Shown here piece after piece: positions 1 to 11,717 of a stretch of 64,000 nucleotides of DNA; the stretch's first letter is position 1, and each line of letters starts with the position of its first letter. The DNA lies in the NCBI RefSeq assembly GCF_001310635.1, contig NZ_BAXR01000005.1, positions 185,957-249,956 of the forward strand, read 5' to 3'. Source of the stretch: Bacillus sp. JCM 19034. Lineage in GTDB: Bacteria > Bacillota > Bacilli > Bacillales > Bacillaceae_D. Below the pieces are notes generated by a model. It was not told the origin of the DNA. It saw only the letters and a program-made list of their open reading frames with translations, and did no database searches. The translations under genes and the position numbers were made by a program.

Positions 1-45
1 TCGGCCAAACTCACTAATCGTAAAAGTTTGTTCTTGATTTTCCAT
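1..45 (-). CDS. Start of a CDS running off the left edge, possibly a MerR-family regulator
   Basis: Only the first 15 codons lie in the window, read on the minus strand from an ATG at 43-45. A purine-rich stretch (AGAGGAAAGGG) sits upstream of the ATG and would serve as ribosome binding site. The visible peptide ends in TFTISEFGR, which resembles the opening of the winged-helix DNA-binding domain of MerR-type regulators. Fifteen residues are far too few to assign a family, so this is a hint only. Confidence 0.35.
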   Translation of the reverse strand, partial: MENQEQTFTISEFGR

Positions 46-156
46 AACAAACATCCCTTTCCTCTGTTATACAATCACATTAACATATGACGTAACGGAG
101 GGCACAAGGGTTAGATTTCATTATCTCACCATGTGAAGAAAGCTACTGTTTTACGT

Positions 157-630
157 TTAGGATGATGCCATTGTCTTCTTTTTATCTAATAAATACTGAA
201 TGAGATACAATATATACGACTTATAATGTAAGTATAGGAAAAACTGGAAATTGCTCAATCGTTTCAATTTAGCAATTTTGAACTTACGTAAAATATTTAT
301 AAAGATGAACGCAAAAAGACCATTAGCGATTGCATTTATGAACACAAATTTTTTGAAATTACCGAACGAATATTTTAGAAACCACATGGATATTGGCATA
401 TATGGTCCAATAGTAAAAGGAAGTTCATCCCTTAGAAATGATTTTTCTTTCTCGTAAAACTCCCACCATTCTCTCTTGTGACCATACATATGGTTAATGA
501 TTTCAAAAATGACAATGCAAAAGCTCGCTAACGAGTGTTTTTTTAAGCTTCTCTTTCCGATAAATACTAATGATAACCACGGTATGATGATAAATAGTAT
601 GTTAAATACAAAGTGCCTTTTTGTTATCAT
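157..630 (-). CDS. Small multi-pass membrane protein of unknown function
   Basis: A 157-residue hydrophobic protein with about four or five predicted membrane segments: near residues 8-25, 35-48, 71-90, 93-113 and 127-146. A short charged stretch (HKREWWEFYEKEK) lies between segments two and three. The ATG is preceded at good spacing by AAAGGAG. It resembles the many small Bacillus membrane proteins that carry a Trp/Pro-rich central loop, but I do not recognise a named family and assign no function. It stands alone, downstream of the katE terminator. Confidence 0.6.
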   Translation of the reverse strand: MITKRHFVFNILFIIIPWLSLVFIGKRSLKKHSLASFCIVIFEIINHMYGHKREWWEFYEKEKSFLRDELPFTIGPYMPISMWFLKYSFGNFKKFVFINAIANGLFAFIFINILRKFKIAKLKRLSNFQFFLYLHYKSYILYLIQYLLDKKKTMASS

Positions 631-678
631 AGGCCATCGCTCCTTTTAAATCTCTTCTTTAAATTATCCAACTAAACA

Positions 679-702
679 AAAAAAAACCGCTATTTAGCGG
701 GA
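679..702 (-). terminator. Rho-independent terminator of katE
   Basis: On the minus strand the arms CCGCTA and TAGCGG (695-700 and 687-692) with a two-base loop are followed by about eight U. It lies just beyond the katE stop codon. Confidence 0.8.
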
Positions 703-726
703 TTTTATATTAACAGTATTTTCATA

Positions 727-2786
727 TTATATATCGTTATCTACCCGACGCTCCCAATGGCGATGTACTGCAATCGCATCAGCAAAGTCATCCACAAAAG
801 CTCTCATATCGTCTGCTAAAACGACACCAATGCTTTGACCAATTTCCTCTGATTGTAACCACCTTTGCCCATCATGAGTTGCCCCAATCGGTTTATAATG
901 TGAAAAAGCCTCATATATAAAGAAACCAGCCTTTTTATTAAAGTCTAAGGAGTCCCTACTTCCTCTCACGATATAAACCGCATCAAATAACACAGATTCA
1001 ACCGTTAAAAACGTATGGTCCACTTCAAGCTCAGTCCCGTCTGATCCAATAACTTTCCCTAACGTTTCGCTAATTATTTCTGGTTGTATGCCCCTTTGCC
1101 CCAATTTCTCTAACACATACTTTACATCTCGACCTTGAAACCCATCAGTTAGAATAACAGCTACTTTTCGCATATTAGGACGAAACGTTGTGTTCAACTG
1201 ACTAAGTGCCGGAGATGATTTTGTCGTACTGACTTCAACATGATCTTTTGGTGGCCTAACACCGATGTAGTTCGCAATTGATGTAGCTAGTTCCATATTA
1301 ACATGAGCAAACATATCAACTACTTGCTGCTTTACTGATTCACTCTTAACTTTCCCAAGTTCAAAATTAAAAGCTTCTTTAATATGCTCTCTCTCAGGTT
1401 GACTCATACTATTCCAAAAAAGGGTCGCTTGCTTAAAGTGGTCTTTAAAGCTCTCACTTCTTGAGCGAATTTTCCGCCCCTCCACTTTTTCCTGATAATG
1501 AACATATCCGCCCTGTTCTTCGCTGGCTGGAGCTGGTGTATTGCCCGCCAATGAATTTTTATGATAGCTTACAGTTCCTACATTGATCGTTTGTCTGTGA
1601 AATCCATCGCGTTGATTATTATGAAAAGGACAAACCGGACGATTAATCGGGATCTCATGAAAATTTGGGCCACCAAGTCGGATAAGCTGTGTATCTGTAT
1701 ATGAAAATAAACGACCTTGCAAAAGTGGATCGTTTGTAAAGTCAATTCCAGGAACAACATGACCGGGATGAAAAGTTACCTGCTCTGTCTCTGCGAAGAC
1801 GTTATCGACATTCCGATTCAAAGTCATTTTTCCGATTTTTCTAACCGGAACATCCTCCTCAGGCCAAATCTTCGTTGCATCTAATAGATCAAAATCAAAG
1901 CGAAATTCATCTTCTTCACGTATCAATTGAACACCTAATTCAAATTCAGGATAAATCCCTTTTTCAATACTCTCCCATAAATCACGACGATGGAAATCAG
2001 GATCGTTACCTGAAATCTTTTGTGCTTCATCCCATACAAGTGAATGAGTTCCTAGTGTTGGCTTCCAATGGAACTTGACGAAATGAGCCTTTCCTTCCTC
2101 ATTGACAAAACGAAAAGTGTGCACACCAAACCCTTCCATCATTTGAAAGCTTCTTGGGATGGCACGGTCTGACATTAACCACATGACCATATGTGCCGTC
2201 TCCTGATTATTGGCAACAAAATCCCAGAAAGTATCGTGGGCAGAAGAAGCTTGAGGAATTTCATTATGAGGCTCAGGTTTAATTGCGTGTACGAGATCTG
2301 GAAATTTAATCGCATCTTGAATAAAAAAACGGGAATATTATTACCGACAAGATCATAGTTTCCTTCTTCCGTATAAAACTTTGTTGCAAATCCTCTGACA
2401 TCACGGACCGTCTCAGCAGATCCTCGAGAGCCTACTACAGTTGAAAATCGGACAAAAACAGGTGTTTTTGCTGCTGGATCTTGAAGGAATTTCGCCTTCG
2501 TATAGGTTTTCAAGCTTTCATATACTTGGAATTCACCATGAGCAGCAAAGCCACGTGCATGAACAACCCTTTCCGGTATCCGCTCATGATCAAAGTGGGT
2601 CATTTTTTCTCTAAAATGGAAATCTTCCATTAACGTAGGACCACGCTCACCAGCTTTTAACGAAAACTCATCTTCTGCCATTTTAAGCCCTTGGTTTGTC
2701 GTGAGTTTTTTTCCTCTATCATCAACGCGAAACAGCCCTAGCTGCTCATCTTTACTCTTGCCATTATGATCAGTCTCTCTACTCAA
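727..2786 (-). CDS. katE: Large-subunit (HPII/KatE-type) catalase with C-terminal DJ-1/PfpI-like domain, one frameshift
   Basis: Haem catalase that decomposes hydrogen peroxide to water and oxygen in the cytoplasm. After repair it is about 686 residues, the size of the large KatE class. Visible motifs: distal His in [12 protein letters not shown], the Asn in GNNIPVFF, and the proximal haem-ligand Tyr in RLFSYTDTQ. The last ~150 residues (from [12 protein letters not shown]) form the DJ-1/PfpI-like domain typical of large catalases. The frame breaks near 2330 in a run of seven T (minus strand); eight would restore FFIQDA. The start chosen is TTG at 2786, nine bases after AAAGGGGA, instead of the upstream in-frame start at 2840. 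Divergent from katG. Probably functional if the break is a sequencing error. Confidence 0.88.
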
Positions 2787-3312
2787 TGTGCATCGTCCCC
2801 TTTCGGTAAATCGTATGAATTGCCAGCTTAAATTATTCAAAATTAAAAAGGACGAATCTCTGTTTAAACCTCAATTTATTTCATCTATTCACTAACATCT
2901 TATTAATGAAATCTAGTAAATGAACTTAAATCAAAAACTAAAAATAATTAATTGATCAAAAATTGTTTCATTAAATATATAAAAGGGTATATACATATTG
3001 ATTGTAAGGATTTATTTTTTTATTGAAAAAGGAACCACTCTATTATCAATTAAATCTCCTTAATCGAAAATCAAAATAATAAATTTTTCACTTTATAATA
3101 GAGAAAGTCAACAAACGTGAGCATTACCGATAGCTTTCATACACGTAAAACAATAAAAAAAATAATTTTTAAAAATATAAGCTATTATTCTTTCTTTTTT
3201 AGAATTTATTTATTATAATAATTACATAATAATAATTATTGTCATTTAACTCACATTTTAAATTAAGAGACATAATTATTAATTTTATTGATTTTCTTTA
3301 GGAGGGAAAATA
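2787..3312. promoter_or_regulatory. Divergent katE-katG intergenic region with a PerR/Fur-like box
   Basis: A very AT-rich 526-base spacer between the two peroxidase genes. At 3213-3227 the sequence TTATAATAATTACAT matches the PerR consensus (TTATAAT-N-ATTATAA) at all but two positions. An overlapping AT-rich palindrome follows at about 3228-3242 and also resembles a Fur box. PerR control of catalase genes is well established in Bacillus; binding here is inferred from sequence only. AT-richness raises the chance of a fortuitous match. Confidence 0.45.
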
Positions 3313-5524
<2,212 letters not shown>

Positions 5525-5531
5525 TGAAATA

Positions 5532-5565
5532 AACCGCCGTCTAATCAATGACGGCGGTTATTTTT
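5532..5565 (+). terminator. Rho-independent terminator of katG
   Basis: Ten-base perfect arms AACCGCCGTC and GACGGCGGTT around an eight-base loop, followed by ATTTTTG. Almost the same hairpin ends the lipoprotein gene at 13803. Confidence 0.9.
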
Positions 5566-5775
5566 GTTTATACGTTTTTTGAAGACGAAGTAACCTTGCT
5601 TAAATTCCCATCAAAACATGATTGACTAACTTACGTATTTCTATTTAACTTTTCTTATCTCTATTACTATCAATAATAACTTTGCTAAAGCCATTTAGAT
5701 CCTTTTTATTATTTCTATTATTTACTAATGCTTGGAGCAACTTTGTTTCCAAACTCGTCATTTATCCATTCAAAT

Positions 5776-6879
5776 TTATCCCCAGATTTCTTTTGAGATA
5801 TCGATGATATACTTTAACTTCGCCCATTGCTCATCTTCTGTTAATATATTTCCATGATGTGTAGATGCAAAGCCACATTGAGGACTAATGCACAATTGCT
5901 CTAGTGGCACATATTGTGTCGCCTCTTTTACACGAGCTTTTATCGTTTCCTTATCCTCTAACTTCCCATGCTTTGATGTAAACAAGCCCAATACAACGTA
6001 AGCTCCTCCATTAGGGATATATCTCAACGGTTCAAAATCACCTGAACGGTCATCATCGTATTCTAGGAAAAATGCATCTACTTTTTCTTTCGCAAATAAT
6101 GTTGGAGCAATTTTTGCATAGCTTCCTTCAAAAGCCCATTTCGAACGATAGTTACCGCGACAAAGATGAGTAGTGACAATTAAATCCTCTGGCTTGCCTT
6201 CCAACACACCATTTGCCACCCGTAATGCTAAATCAATTAATTCTTCTCTAGAAAAACCACTATCATTAAATGGAATACCCTCCGAATTAAGTCCAGCTAT
6301 ATATACGTCATCTAGTTGAATATAACGGCAGCCTGCATCATAAAATGCTCTCAGGGCATCACGGTACGTTTGAATAATATCATTTGCGTATTCTTCAATA
6401 TCTGGATAAATGTCTATGTTGCGAATTCCAGCATTAAATAATTGATTCGGACTTGGAATCGTTTGTTTTGCAACTGCTCGGTCTCCAACCATTTCTTTAA
6501 ATTGGATAAATTCTTTAATATGTGGATGATCGACGTTAAACGCTATCTTCCCGTTTACACGTATATTATATCTTTCAGTTTCCTCACCTTTGAACTGATA
6601 ACCACGTTCAGGAACATAGCCTTCTACCCCGTTTAAATGCTCTAGAAAATCAGTATGCCAAAATCTTCGACGAAATTCTCCATCTGTAACAGCTTCAAGT
6701 CCAACCTCAATTTGCTTATCAATCACTTTTTTAATTTCTTCTGTTTCAATTGTGTGTAATTGCTGAGCCGTAATAGTTCCCTCTTGAAAATCCTTTCTAG
6801 CCTTATGAATCCTTTCCGGTCGTAGTAAACTTCCTACGTGATCTGCTCTAAATGTAACGTTGACTTTTGTTTGTGTCAT
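5776..6879 (-). CDS. MetE C-terminal-domain-like methyltransferase (YxjG/YxjH family)
   Basis: A 367-residue protein of the short cobalamin-independent methionine synthase-like family. These enzymes use the MetE catalytic TIM barrel alone to transfer a methyl group to homocysteine or a related thiol. The expected zinc-ligand pattern is present: His and Cys in THLCRGN, an acidic residue near FLEYDD, and a late Cys in SPQCGFAS. The N-terminus FRADHVGSLLRP is characteristic. Start at 6879 is favoured over upstream in-frame starts because GAGGGAGA lies eight bases before it. It follows the LysR gene after about 125 bases, so the regulator may be co-transcribed or may control it. No SAM riboswitch is seen. 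Confidence 0.85.
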   Translation of the reverse strand: MTQTKVNVTFRADHVGSLLRPERIHKARKDFQEGTITAQQLHTIETEEIKKVIDKQIEVGLEAVTDGEFRRRFWHTDFLEHLNGVEGYVPERGYQFKGEETERYNIRVNGKIAFNVDHPHIKEFIQFKEMVGDRAVAKQTIPSPNQLFNAGIRNIDIYPDIEEYANDIIQTYRDALRAFYDAGCRYIQLDDVYIAGLNSEGIPFNDSGFSREELIDLALRVANGVLEGKPEDLIVTTHLCRGNYRSKWAFEGSYAKIAPTLFAKEKVDAFFLEYDDDRSGDFEPLRYIPNGGAYVVLGLFTSKHGKLEDKETIKARVKEATQYVPLEQLCISPQCGFASTHHGNILTEDEQWAKLKYIIDISKEIWG

Positions 6880-7004
6880 AACAATTCTCCCTCTTCCTTT
6901 TGTTTTCTTTATATTTCTAACTTGAGGTAAGTGTAGCATGGAAAAATCGTTATACTGTAACACAGAAAATCTATCTCTCGTTATAGCTTTCACCTATAAT
7001 TGAT

Positions 7005-7910
7005 TCAGTTCTTCTTGATAGAGTCTTTTAAATACTGTATATAAATGTTTGCTAACGTACTATGTGTCACATTTCTATGAGTGATGTAGCCAACATTAAT
7101 TCGTTCATCTACCTTCAAAGGAACAGAAATAATATCCTTGCTATTTAATTTATGACTGATGACGCCAGTTGAAATCGTATAACCATTTAAACCAATTAAT
7201 AAGTTAAATAACGTGGCTCGATCCGTAACACGTATGTTTTTCGGTCTAGAAAGAGTGCTAAGAATCTCTTCCGAAAAATAAAAGGAATTATACTCCCCCT
7301 GCTCATACGAAAGATACGGATATGGTTCCATGTCCTCTAAAGTAACATAATCCTTTTTCGCAAGTGGGTTCGTAGAGCTAATAAAAACATGGGGATCGGC
7401 TGTAAATAGTTTATGAAACTGTAAATTTCCTTCTCTCAAAAACTTTTGAATAACCTTTTGATTAAATTCGTTCACATATAAAACACCAATTTCACTCCGC
7501 AAATGTTTCACATCATCAATGATTTCATAGGTCTTCGTTTCTCTTAAAGTAAAATCGAATTCGTCTCGATCGTATTCTTTTAACAATCGTACAAATGCAC
7601 TCACTGCAAAAGCATAATGCTGAGTAGACACAGAGAAATGCTGCTGAGTAGATCGTTCTTTCATATAACGTTTTTCCAAAAGCTCCCCTTGTTCAACAAC
7701 CTGTCTAGCATAACCTAAAAACTCAGATCCTTCTGGAGTAATCGTTATCCCTTTATTCGATCGGAAAAAAATCGTGATCCCAACTTCATCCTCTAGCTCT
7801 TTAAGTGCGTTTGAAAGACTAGGTTGGCTAATAAATAGCCTTTGTGCCGCTTTATTAATCGACCGGCTTTTTGCTACTTCGATCACATATTTTAGTTGTT
7901 GTAACGTCAT
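7005..7910 (-). CDS. LysR-family transcriptional regulator
   Basis: A 301-residue LysR-type regulator. The N-terminal winged helix-turn-helix (residues 1-60: LQQLKYVIEVAKSRSINKAA, then FISQPSLSNALKELE) is textbook, followed by the periplasmic-binding-protein-like effector domain from about residue 90. The start codon is preceded by GGAGG at ideal spacing. It lies directly upstream of, and in the same direction as, the methionine-synthase-like gene. That context and the YxjO-YxjG/H neighbourhood of Bacillus suggest control of methionine or sulfur metabolism. The effector is unknown. Confidence 0.88.
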   Translation of the reverse strand: MTLQQLKYVIEVAKSRSINKAAQRLFISQPSLSNALKELEDEVGITIFFRSNKGITITPEGSEFLGYARQVVEQGELLEKRYMKERSTQQHFSVSTQHYAFAVSAFVRLLKEYDRDEFDFTLRETKTYEIIDDVKHLRSEIGVLYVNEFNQKVIQKFLREGNLQFHKLFTADPHVFISSTNPLAKKDYVTLEDMEPYPYLSYEQGEYNSFYFSEEILSTLSRPKNIRVTDRATLFNLLIGLNGYTISTGVISHKLNSKDIISVPLKVDERINVGYITHRNVTHSTLANIYIQYLKDSIKKN

Positions 7911-8161
7911 GTTTAACCTCCATTGTTAATAAAACATTATGTGAAATGATTTATTTTATCGTTTGTAAATTAGATATGTTTAACTCCTTAATTATAACTC
8001 CACACTGTTTACTAACGCCATTAAAGCAGCACCGCTAATAACAGATGAACGTATCAGTCTAGGTCTTTCTATCATATAAGCACGTTCAAACACTCCCTAT
8101 ATATGCGACAGAAACCTGTGTCAGCGAAAAAAACAGGAGACTAAAAGGTTATTTCCAATTA

Positions 8162-8448
8162 CTAATTTTCGATAGCTCGATCAAAAATCCTTCTCACAAG
8201 ATCCCTTCCATCCAAAGCTGCTGCAGTCCCTAACGGCCCCATTTCCCCAAAATATTTATTACATTCTCTTCTATCATTAACAACCTTGCATGCCTGTTCG
8301 TCCTAAGCAAGGTGAGGACCCTGGTTTGCATGAGACTACTGATTGTATTGAAGATAGAGAACGGTTACCATCGACTGCAACAACGGTATACAACTCTCTC
8401 GTTGAAATAATAACCGTTTTTTTGTAAGAAGAAGGACAGAGTTGCCAT
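8162..8448 (-). pseudogene. Small hypothetical protein gene, frame broken twice
   Basis: An ATG at 8448 follows a perfect GGAGGTG, but the frame breaks near the run of A/T at 8420 and again near 8295. Splicing the three frames gives about 95 residues: MATLSFFLQ, then VIISTRELYTVVAVDGN, a Cys-containing CKPGSSPCLGRTGM, and a tail ending GPLGTAAALDGRDLVRRIFD. The reconstructed protein reads smoothly, suggesting a real gene, but I do not recognise the family. Unlike most breaks in this window, both would need a base removed (or two added). Confidence 0.35.
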
Positions 8449-8654
8449 AGAAAAAACACCTCCAAATGTCGACTATTACTTTATACGACTTTGGAGGTGT
8501 TAATACCTGCATCTTATTATTCAGTCACTCTAGTTTATGTCGTTCTGAACATGACATAGTTTGTCTATTTTGCCCCAACCTCTTGATCTCATTTTGAAAC
8601 TAGAACGCAACTTATGCTCTTATTCTTGACGACCTTTTCCAAGCCATTGTAAAT

Positions 8655-8674
8655 CCACCAGTGTGAACTGGTGG
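8655..8674. repeat. Hairpin with CCACCAGT/ACTGGTGG arms, resembling an IS200/IS605-type end
   Basis: An eight-base perfect inverted repeat with a four-base loop, followed by TTTACTCTGTGGCTTGCC. A second hairpin at 23563-23588 has similar arms and a related downstream stretch (TTTGCTCTACGGCTG). Subterminal hairpins of this sort occur at IS200/IS605 ends. No transposase is visible nearby, so this is at most a relic. Confidence 0.3.
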
Positions 8675-8785
8675 TTTACTCTGTGGCTTGCCTATTCATG
8701 TCTTTCACAGGGCATAGGTGGAATGAAATGAGTTTTTTTATACCACACCCCCGGCATAGCAAGGGGTTTTCTAAACCATAAAAAA

Positions 8786-8827
8786 ATGGATTTGGTTTCA
8801 AAGATGATAACCAAATCTATTTTTTGT
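8786..8827. terminator. Bidirectional terminator-like hairpin
   Basis: Twelve-base arms (8786-8797 and 8809-8820, one mismatch) flanked by a run of A on the left and of T on the right. It could stop transcription from either side, most plausibly that of the GNAT gene on the minus strand. Confidence 0.65.
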
Positions 8828-8952
8828 TCCGTTTAGGGCCTAATTTAATTCAGAATAACCATAACTGTTCCAACATTACATGTAAGAAACATCCATTGAC
8901 TAAACTGATAACTAAATAGTTAGGAGTAATAAGTAAGGCTAGAGTGTGCGTA

Positions 8953-9459
8953 CTACTTTCCTTCTGAAGAGAAGATATACCCAGTACCTACCCAATCATC
9001 GGTTGCTACTTCTTCTGTCAAAAAGTTCCCTCGTGTATACTTATCAATTACCTTCTTCCAAAAAGTAAAAGATACATGATTTTCAGGATGCACGAGTACT
9101 TCCCAATTCCCTTTAAATTGATCAAAGACTTTATGAGCGACTTTCTCTCCAACGCCTAGCTTTCTATATTTACGCATGATAAAAAATTCTGCTATAGAAC
9201 GTGATGGTTTTTCTTTCAATACATAGCAATAGTCATTTATTAGCACAAAGCCTGCTAGTTTCCCGTCAACTGTAACAAAAAACGGCACTCTGCCATCTTC
9301 AGTCCAATAATGATCAAAATATCGGTAACCATAATAGCCGTGCATATCCACATCGTTACCATTAAACTCACTAAAATCATACTCATATAATTCTATTAAC
9401 TGCCTAAGAACAGATTTTTCACTATCCTCGACTAACTTGATTTGAACATTTCCATCCAT
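8953..9459 (-). CDS. GNAT-family N-acetyltransferase
   Basis: A 168-residue GCN5-related acetyltransferase-like protein. The acetyl-CoA-binding region is seen around EFFIMRKYRKLGVGEKVAHKVF, which matches motif A (the R/Q-x-x-G-x-G/A loop is approximated by RKLGVG), and beta-strand pairs precede it. The start at 9459 is chosen because GGGGA lies seven bases upstream; two earlier in-frame ATGs at 9480 and 9477 lack a site. It follows the nucleotidyltransferase gene by about 40 bases on the same strand, so the two are probably co-transcribed. The substrate is unknown. Confidence 0.8.
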   Translation of the reverse strand: MDGNVQIKLVEDSEKSVLRQLIELYEYDFSEFNGNDVDMHGYYGYRYFDHYWTEDGRVPFFVTVDGKLAGFVLINDYCYVLKEKPSRSIAEFFIMRKYRKLGVGEKVAHKVFDQFKGNWEVLVHPENHVSFTFWKKVIDKYTRGNFLTEEVATDDWVGTGYIFSSEGK

Positions 9460-9499
9460 AATCATTCCCCATATCATCATTAAATTTTTTTATTAATTA

Positions 9500-10333
9500 T
9501 TAAAAAACCATCCCTAGGATTTCATCCACCCACTCAGTTTTTTCTTCTAACCCAACTTTCTTACAAAGACTCCTATGCGTCTTTTTAAATTCTGGAATCA
9601 TATTTTGTATGACCCGCATTAATTGAAAAGGATCTCTACTACTATACCAATCTGCTAAAAGTGCGAGCTGCCATTTCTCCAATTCACTTCGTTCACCTTC
9701 GTATTTCGCCCAATCCCCAAATGCATTAGGTTGTAATCCTTTATCCATATACCAGGCAGTTGCCATAGAAAACCGTAATTTATCCAAGCATTCTAGTGCA
9801 TAATACATTTCCTTTCTTTTCACTCTACGATAAGCCTCGTGAACATAGGCAAAGAATTTTGTTCGCCATATTTCCACTTCTTGCACAGTGGGATGATAAA
9901 CCAGTTTTTTTGATTTTTCCAATACAGCTTCCATGAACCCTTCTTTATCATAAAAAATACAAATGTCTTGCAGCCATACAGATGGTTGAATATCTTTCAT
10001 TTTATAATAGAAAGTATCAACCTTTACGAACGTATCGAAATGAGCAATACTATAATTTGTCCATGGTAGGTCTTCATAATACAGTACCTTCCCCCAGTTT
10101 TCCGCTCTCGCTTTTTTATTCAATCGATATTCTTCAAACATCGCATCTATCACAACGATTCGAAGGTCAATATCGGAGTATAAATCCGTATTCTGTTTAC
10201 CTAATGATCCTCCGTAAAACACTGCTATTACATTTTCGTCTATTTTTAGGTCCTGTTCGATCCAATTCATGAGCATTTTGCGATGCTTAGGTATTTTCCA
10301 ATCGCGTTTGTTATGATTATTTATAAATCCCAC
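9500..10333 (-). CDS. Aminoglycoside-adenylyltransferase-like nucleotidyltransferase
   Basis: A 277-residue protein whose N-terminus carries the polymerase-beta-type nucleotidyltransferase signature: GGSLG, then SDIDLRIV about ten residues later (the metal-binding D-x-D). A further acidic position may be DTFVKVD near residue 105. The helical C-terminal half resembles aminoglycoside 6-adenylyltransferase-like proteins. The start is GTG at 10333, with GGAGAG about eleven bases before it. Together with the downstream GNAT gene the pair looks like two small-molecule-modifying enzymes, but resistance activity is not established by sequence alone. Confidence 0.75.
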   Translation of the reverse strand: MGFINNHNKRDWKIPKHRKMLMNWIEQDLKIDENVIAVFYGGSLGKQNTDLYSDIDLRIVVIDAMFEEYRLNKKARAENWGKVLYYEDLPWTNYSIAHFDTFVKVDTFYYKMKDIQPSVWLQDICIFYDKEGFMEAVLEKSKKLVYHPTVQEVEIWRTKFFAYVHEAYRRVKRKEMYYALECLDKLRFSMATAWYMDKGLQPNAFGDWAKYEGERSELEKWQLALLADWYSSRDPFQLMRVIQNMIPEFKKTHRSLCKKVGLEEKTEWVDEILGMVF

Positions 10334-10633
10334 ACATTTCTTAACACTCTCCTTTTTCTATTTGTTGTTGATTTTCAACTAACGTACAGCAACATTTCAA
10401 AACGATTACTCATATATTCTCCTTTAACATTAACCCACCTGAGAATCATTCTTCCATATTTCAGTCATTCATATATTTAGTGCGGCCTTAACTTTTTTTT
10501 AAGGATGGTCTCAACCAATAACACATTCATTTTATGATAATTTAAGCCATTACATCATAGATTCAATTATCACCTAACCAATGAATTCTATAAAAGCAGG
10601 CAAAAACCTCCACATAAAAGACAACAATCGCAA
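10334..10633. other. Intergenic spacer with no recognised gene
   Basis: This is the divergent spacer between the nucleotidyltransferase gene and the SRPBCC gene. I see only AT-rich sequence and short open frames without ribosome binding sites. Confidence 0.5.
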
Positions 10634-10662
10634 TTGAAAAGAATGATTTGTGCTCCTATACT
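10634..10662 (+). promoter_or_regulatory. Sigma-A-type promoter of the SRPBCC gene
   Basis: TTGAAA (10634-10639) and TATACT (10657-10662) are separated by exactly 17 bases, about 38 bases before the start codon. Confidence 0.65.
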
Positions 10663-10700
10663 GCTATACTCTAAGAAAATAGAAATGGAGGAGAATGATA

Positions 10701-11129
10701 ATGGCTAATATTGAACAACTACAAACCGTACATGCACCTGCAGCAAAAGTATATAAAGCTTTAACGACTACTGAAGGGTTGTCTGAAATTTGGACCCGTG
10801 AGCTTACAGTGTATGAACACGTTGGAGCAGTCAATGAGTTTCATTTTGGGGATAACGATTTAACGAAGATGAAGATAGTCGAGTTAACGCCATTCAAACG
10901 AATCGAATGGCTCTGTACAGAATCAGACATAGAATGGACCGGTACGAAGATAACTTTTGATTTAAATGAAAAAGGCAGTATTACAAATATCATTTTGCGT
11001 CATATGAACTGGAAGGAAATCACAGACTTCTATCGTTTCTGCAACTACAATTGGGCGATGTTTTTATATAGTCTTAAAAGGTATTGTGAAGAAGGGACTG
11101 GACTTCCTTATCAAGATCGGAAATTCTAA
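10701..11129 (+). CDS. SRPBCC/AHSA1-domain protein
   Basis: A 142-residue protein with the START/AHSA1-like layout: an opening VHAPAAKVYKALTTTEGLSEIW (helix-grip fold entry), central strands around MKIVELTPFKRIEWLC, and a C-terminal amphipathic helix containing FCNYNWAMFLYSLKRYCE. Bacillus proteins of this group bind small hydrophobic ligands or act as uncharacterised ligand-binding modules. ATG 10701 is preferred to ATG 10695 because GGAGGAG is seven bases from the former and one from the latter. Single gene with its own promoter. Confidence 0.82.
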   Translation: MANIEQLQTVHAPAAKVYKALTTTEGLSEIWTRELTVYEHVGAVNEFHFGDNDLTKMKIVELTPFKRIEWLCTESDIEWTGTKITFDLNEKGSITNIILRHMNWKEITDFYRFCNYNWAMFLYSLKRYCEEGTGLPYQDRKF

Positions 11130-11570
11130 ACCTCACATATACTCTAATGTCCGAAAAATGTAGCCTTAACTTACTGTTAGGGGCTATTTAATGTTTAAAT
11201 TACAAACTATTACCAATTCACCAGTAAAAATTTAGATTTCTCTATAAAATTACTTTTGTCCTAATTATGAGCATCACCTCCAAGACAAACGAACCTATTA
11301 AGTAATATAAAAAACCAATTTTTGTAAAAATAAACATTCATCTCATAAATAAATAATATATTTCACTCAATACTTTCTTCCCTATCCATTCATTTACTTT
11401 CATTAGCTCAATTCTCCCCATGGAACCTTTGGAAAATGACATACGTAGAAGAAAAAGCATAAACAAAATCTCTTCTTTCTTCCTATTTATAATGAGATTC
11501 TCACGAAAAGTAATTCGTTCATACTTGAATCTCATAAACAATGCATTTACGAAAGGAGGTGTATAGTAGG
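11130..11570. other. Intergenic region without a convincing gene
   Basis: AT-rich spacer. A weak imperfect hairpin (TAGCC...GGCTA) about 30 bases beyond the SRPBCC stop may act as terminator. A 67-codon minus-strand frame at 11338-11541 has no plausible ribosome binding site or recognisable content. Confidence 0.4.
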
Positions 11571-11690
11571 TTGCCGCTTATGAAAGGAAGTTCTATTTAC
11601 ATGGCAACAACATATAGGTTCCGAGGTTTGGTTATGCAAAGCTATTTTAGATTGGTCGATAAAGCAATCATTATTATTAGATTCCAATAA
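11571..11690 (+). CDS. Possible 39-residue peptide
   Basis: A TTG codon at 11571 is preceded nine bases away by a complete AAAGGAGGTG, one of the strongest ribosome binding sites in the window. The frame encodes 39 residues, basic and partly hydrophobic (ending AIIIIRFQ). It ends 11 bases before the ribosome binding site of the next membrane-protein gene, so it could be a leader peptide coupled to it. No homology is recognised. The same sequence could equally be untranslated leader. Confidence 0.3.
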   Translation: MPLMKGSSIYMATTYRFRGLVMQSYFRLVDKAIIIIRFQ

Positions 11691-11717
11691 TCATTAATTA
11701 TAAGGAGGGATATGATC

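Noticed and set aside
5640..5761. 37-codon minus-strand frame behind the methyltransferase
   Set aside because: No ribosome binding site of its own and no recognisable content.
8355..8425. AACGGTTA...TAACCGTT hairpin with T-run on the plus strand
   Set aside because: It falls inside the broken minus-strand gene at 8162-8448 and its loop is long; no plus-strand gene precedes it.
11338..11541. 67-codon minus-strand frame
   Set aside because: No ribosome binding site, no recognisable motif and unusual composition; regarded as chance.
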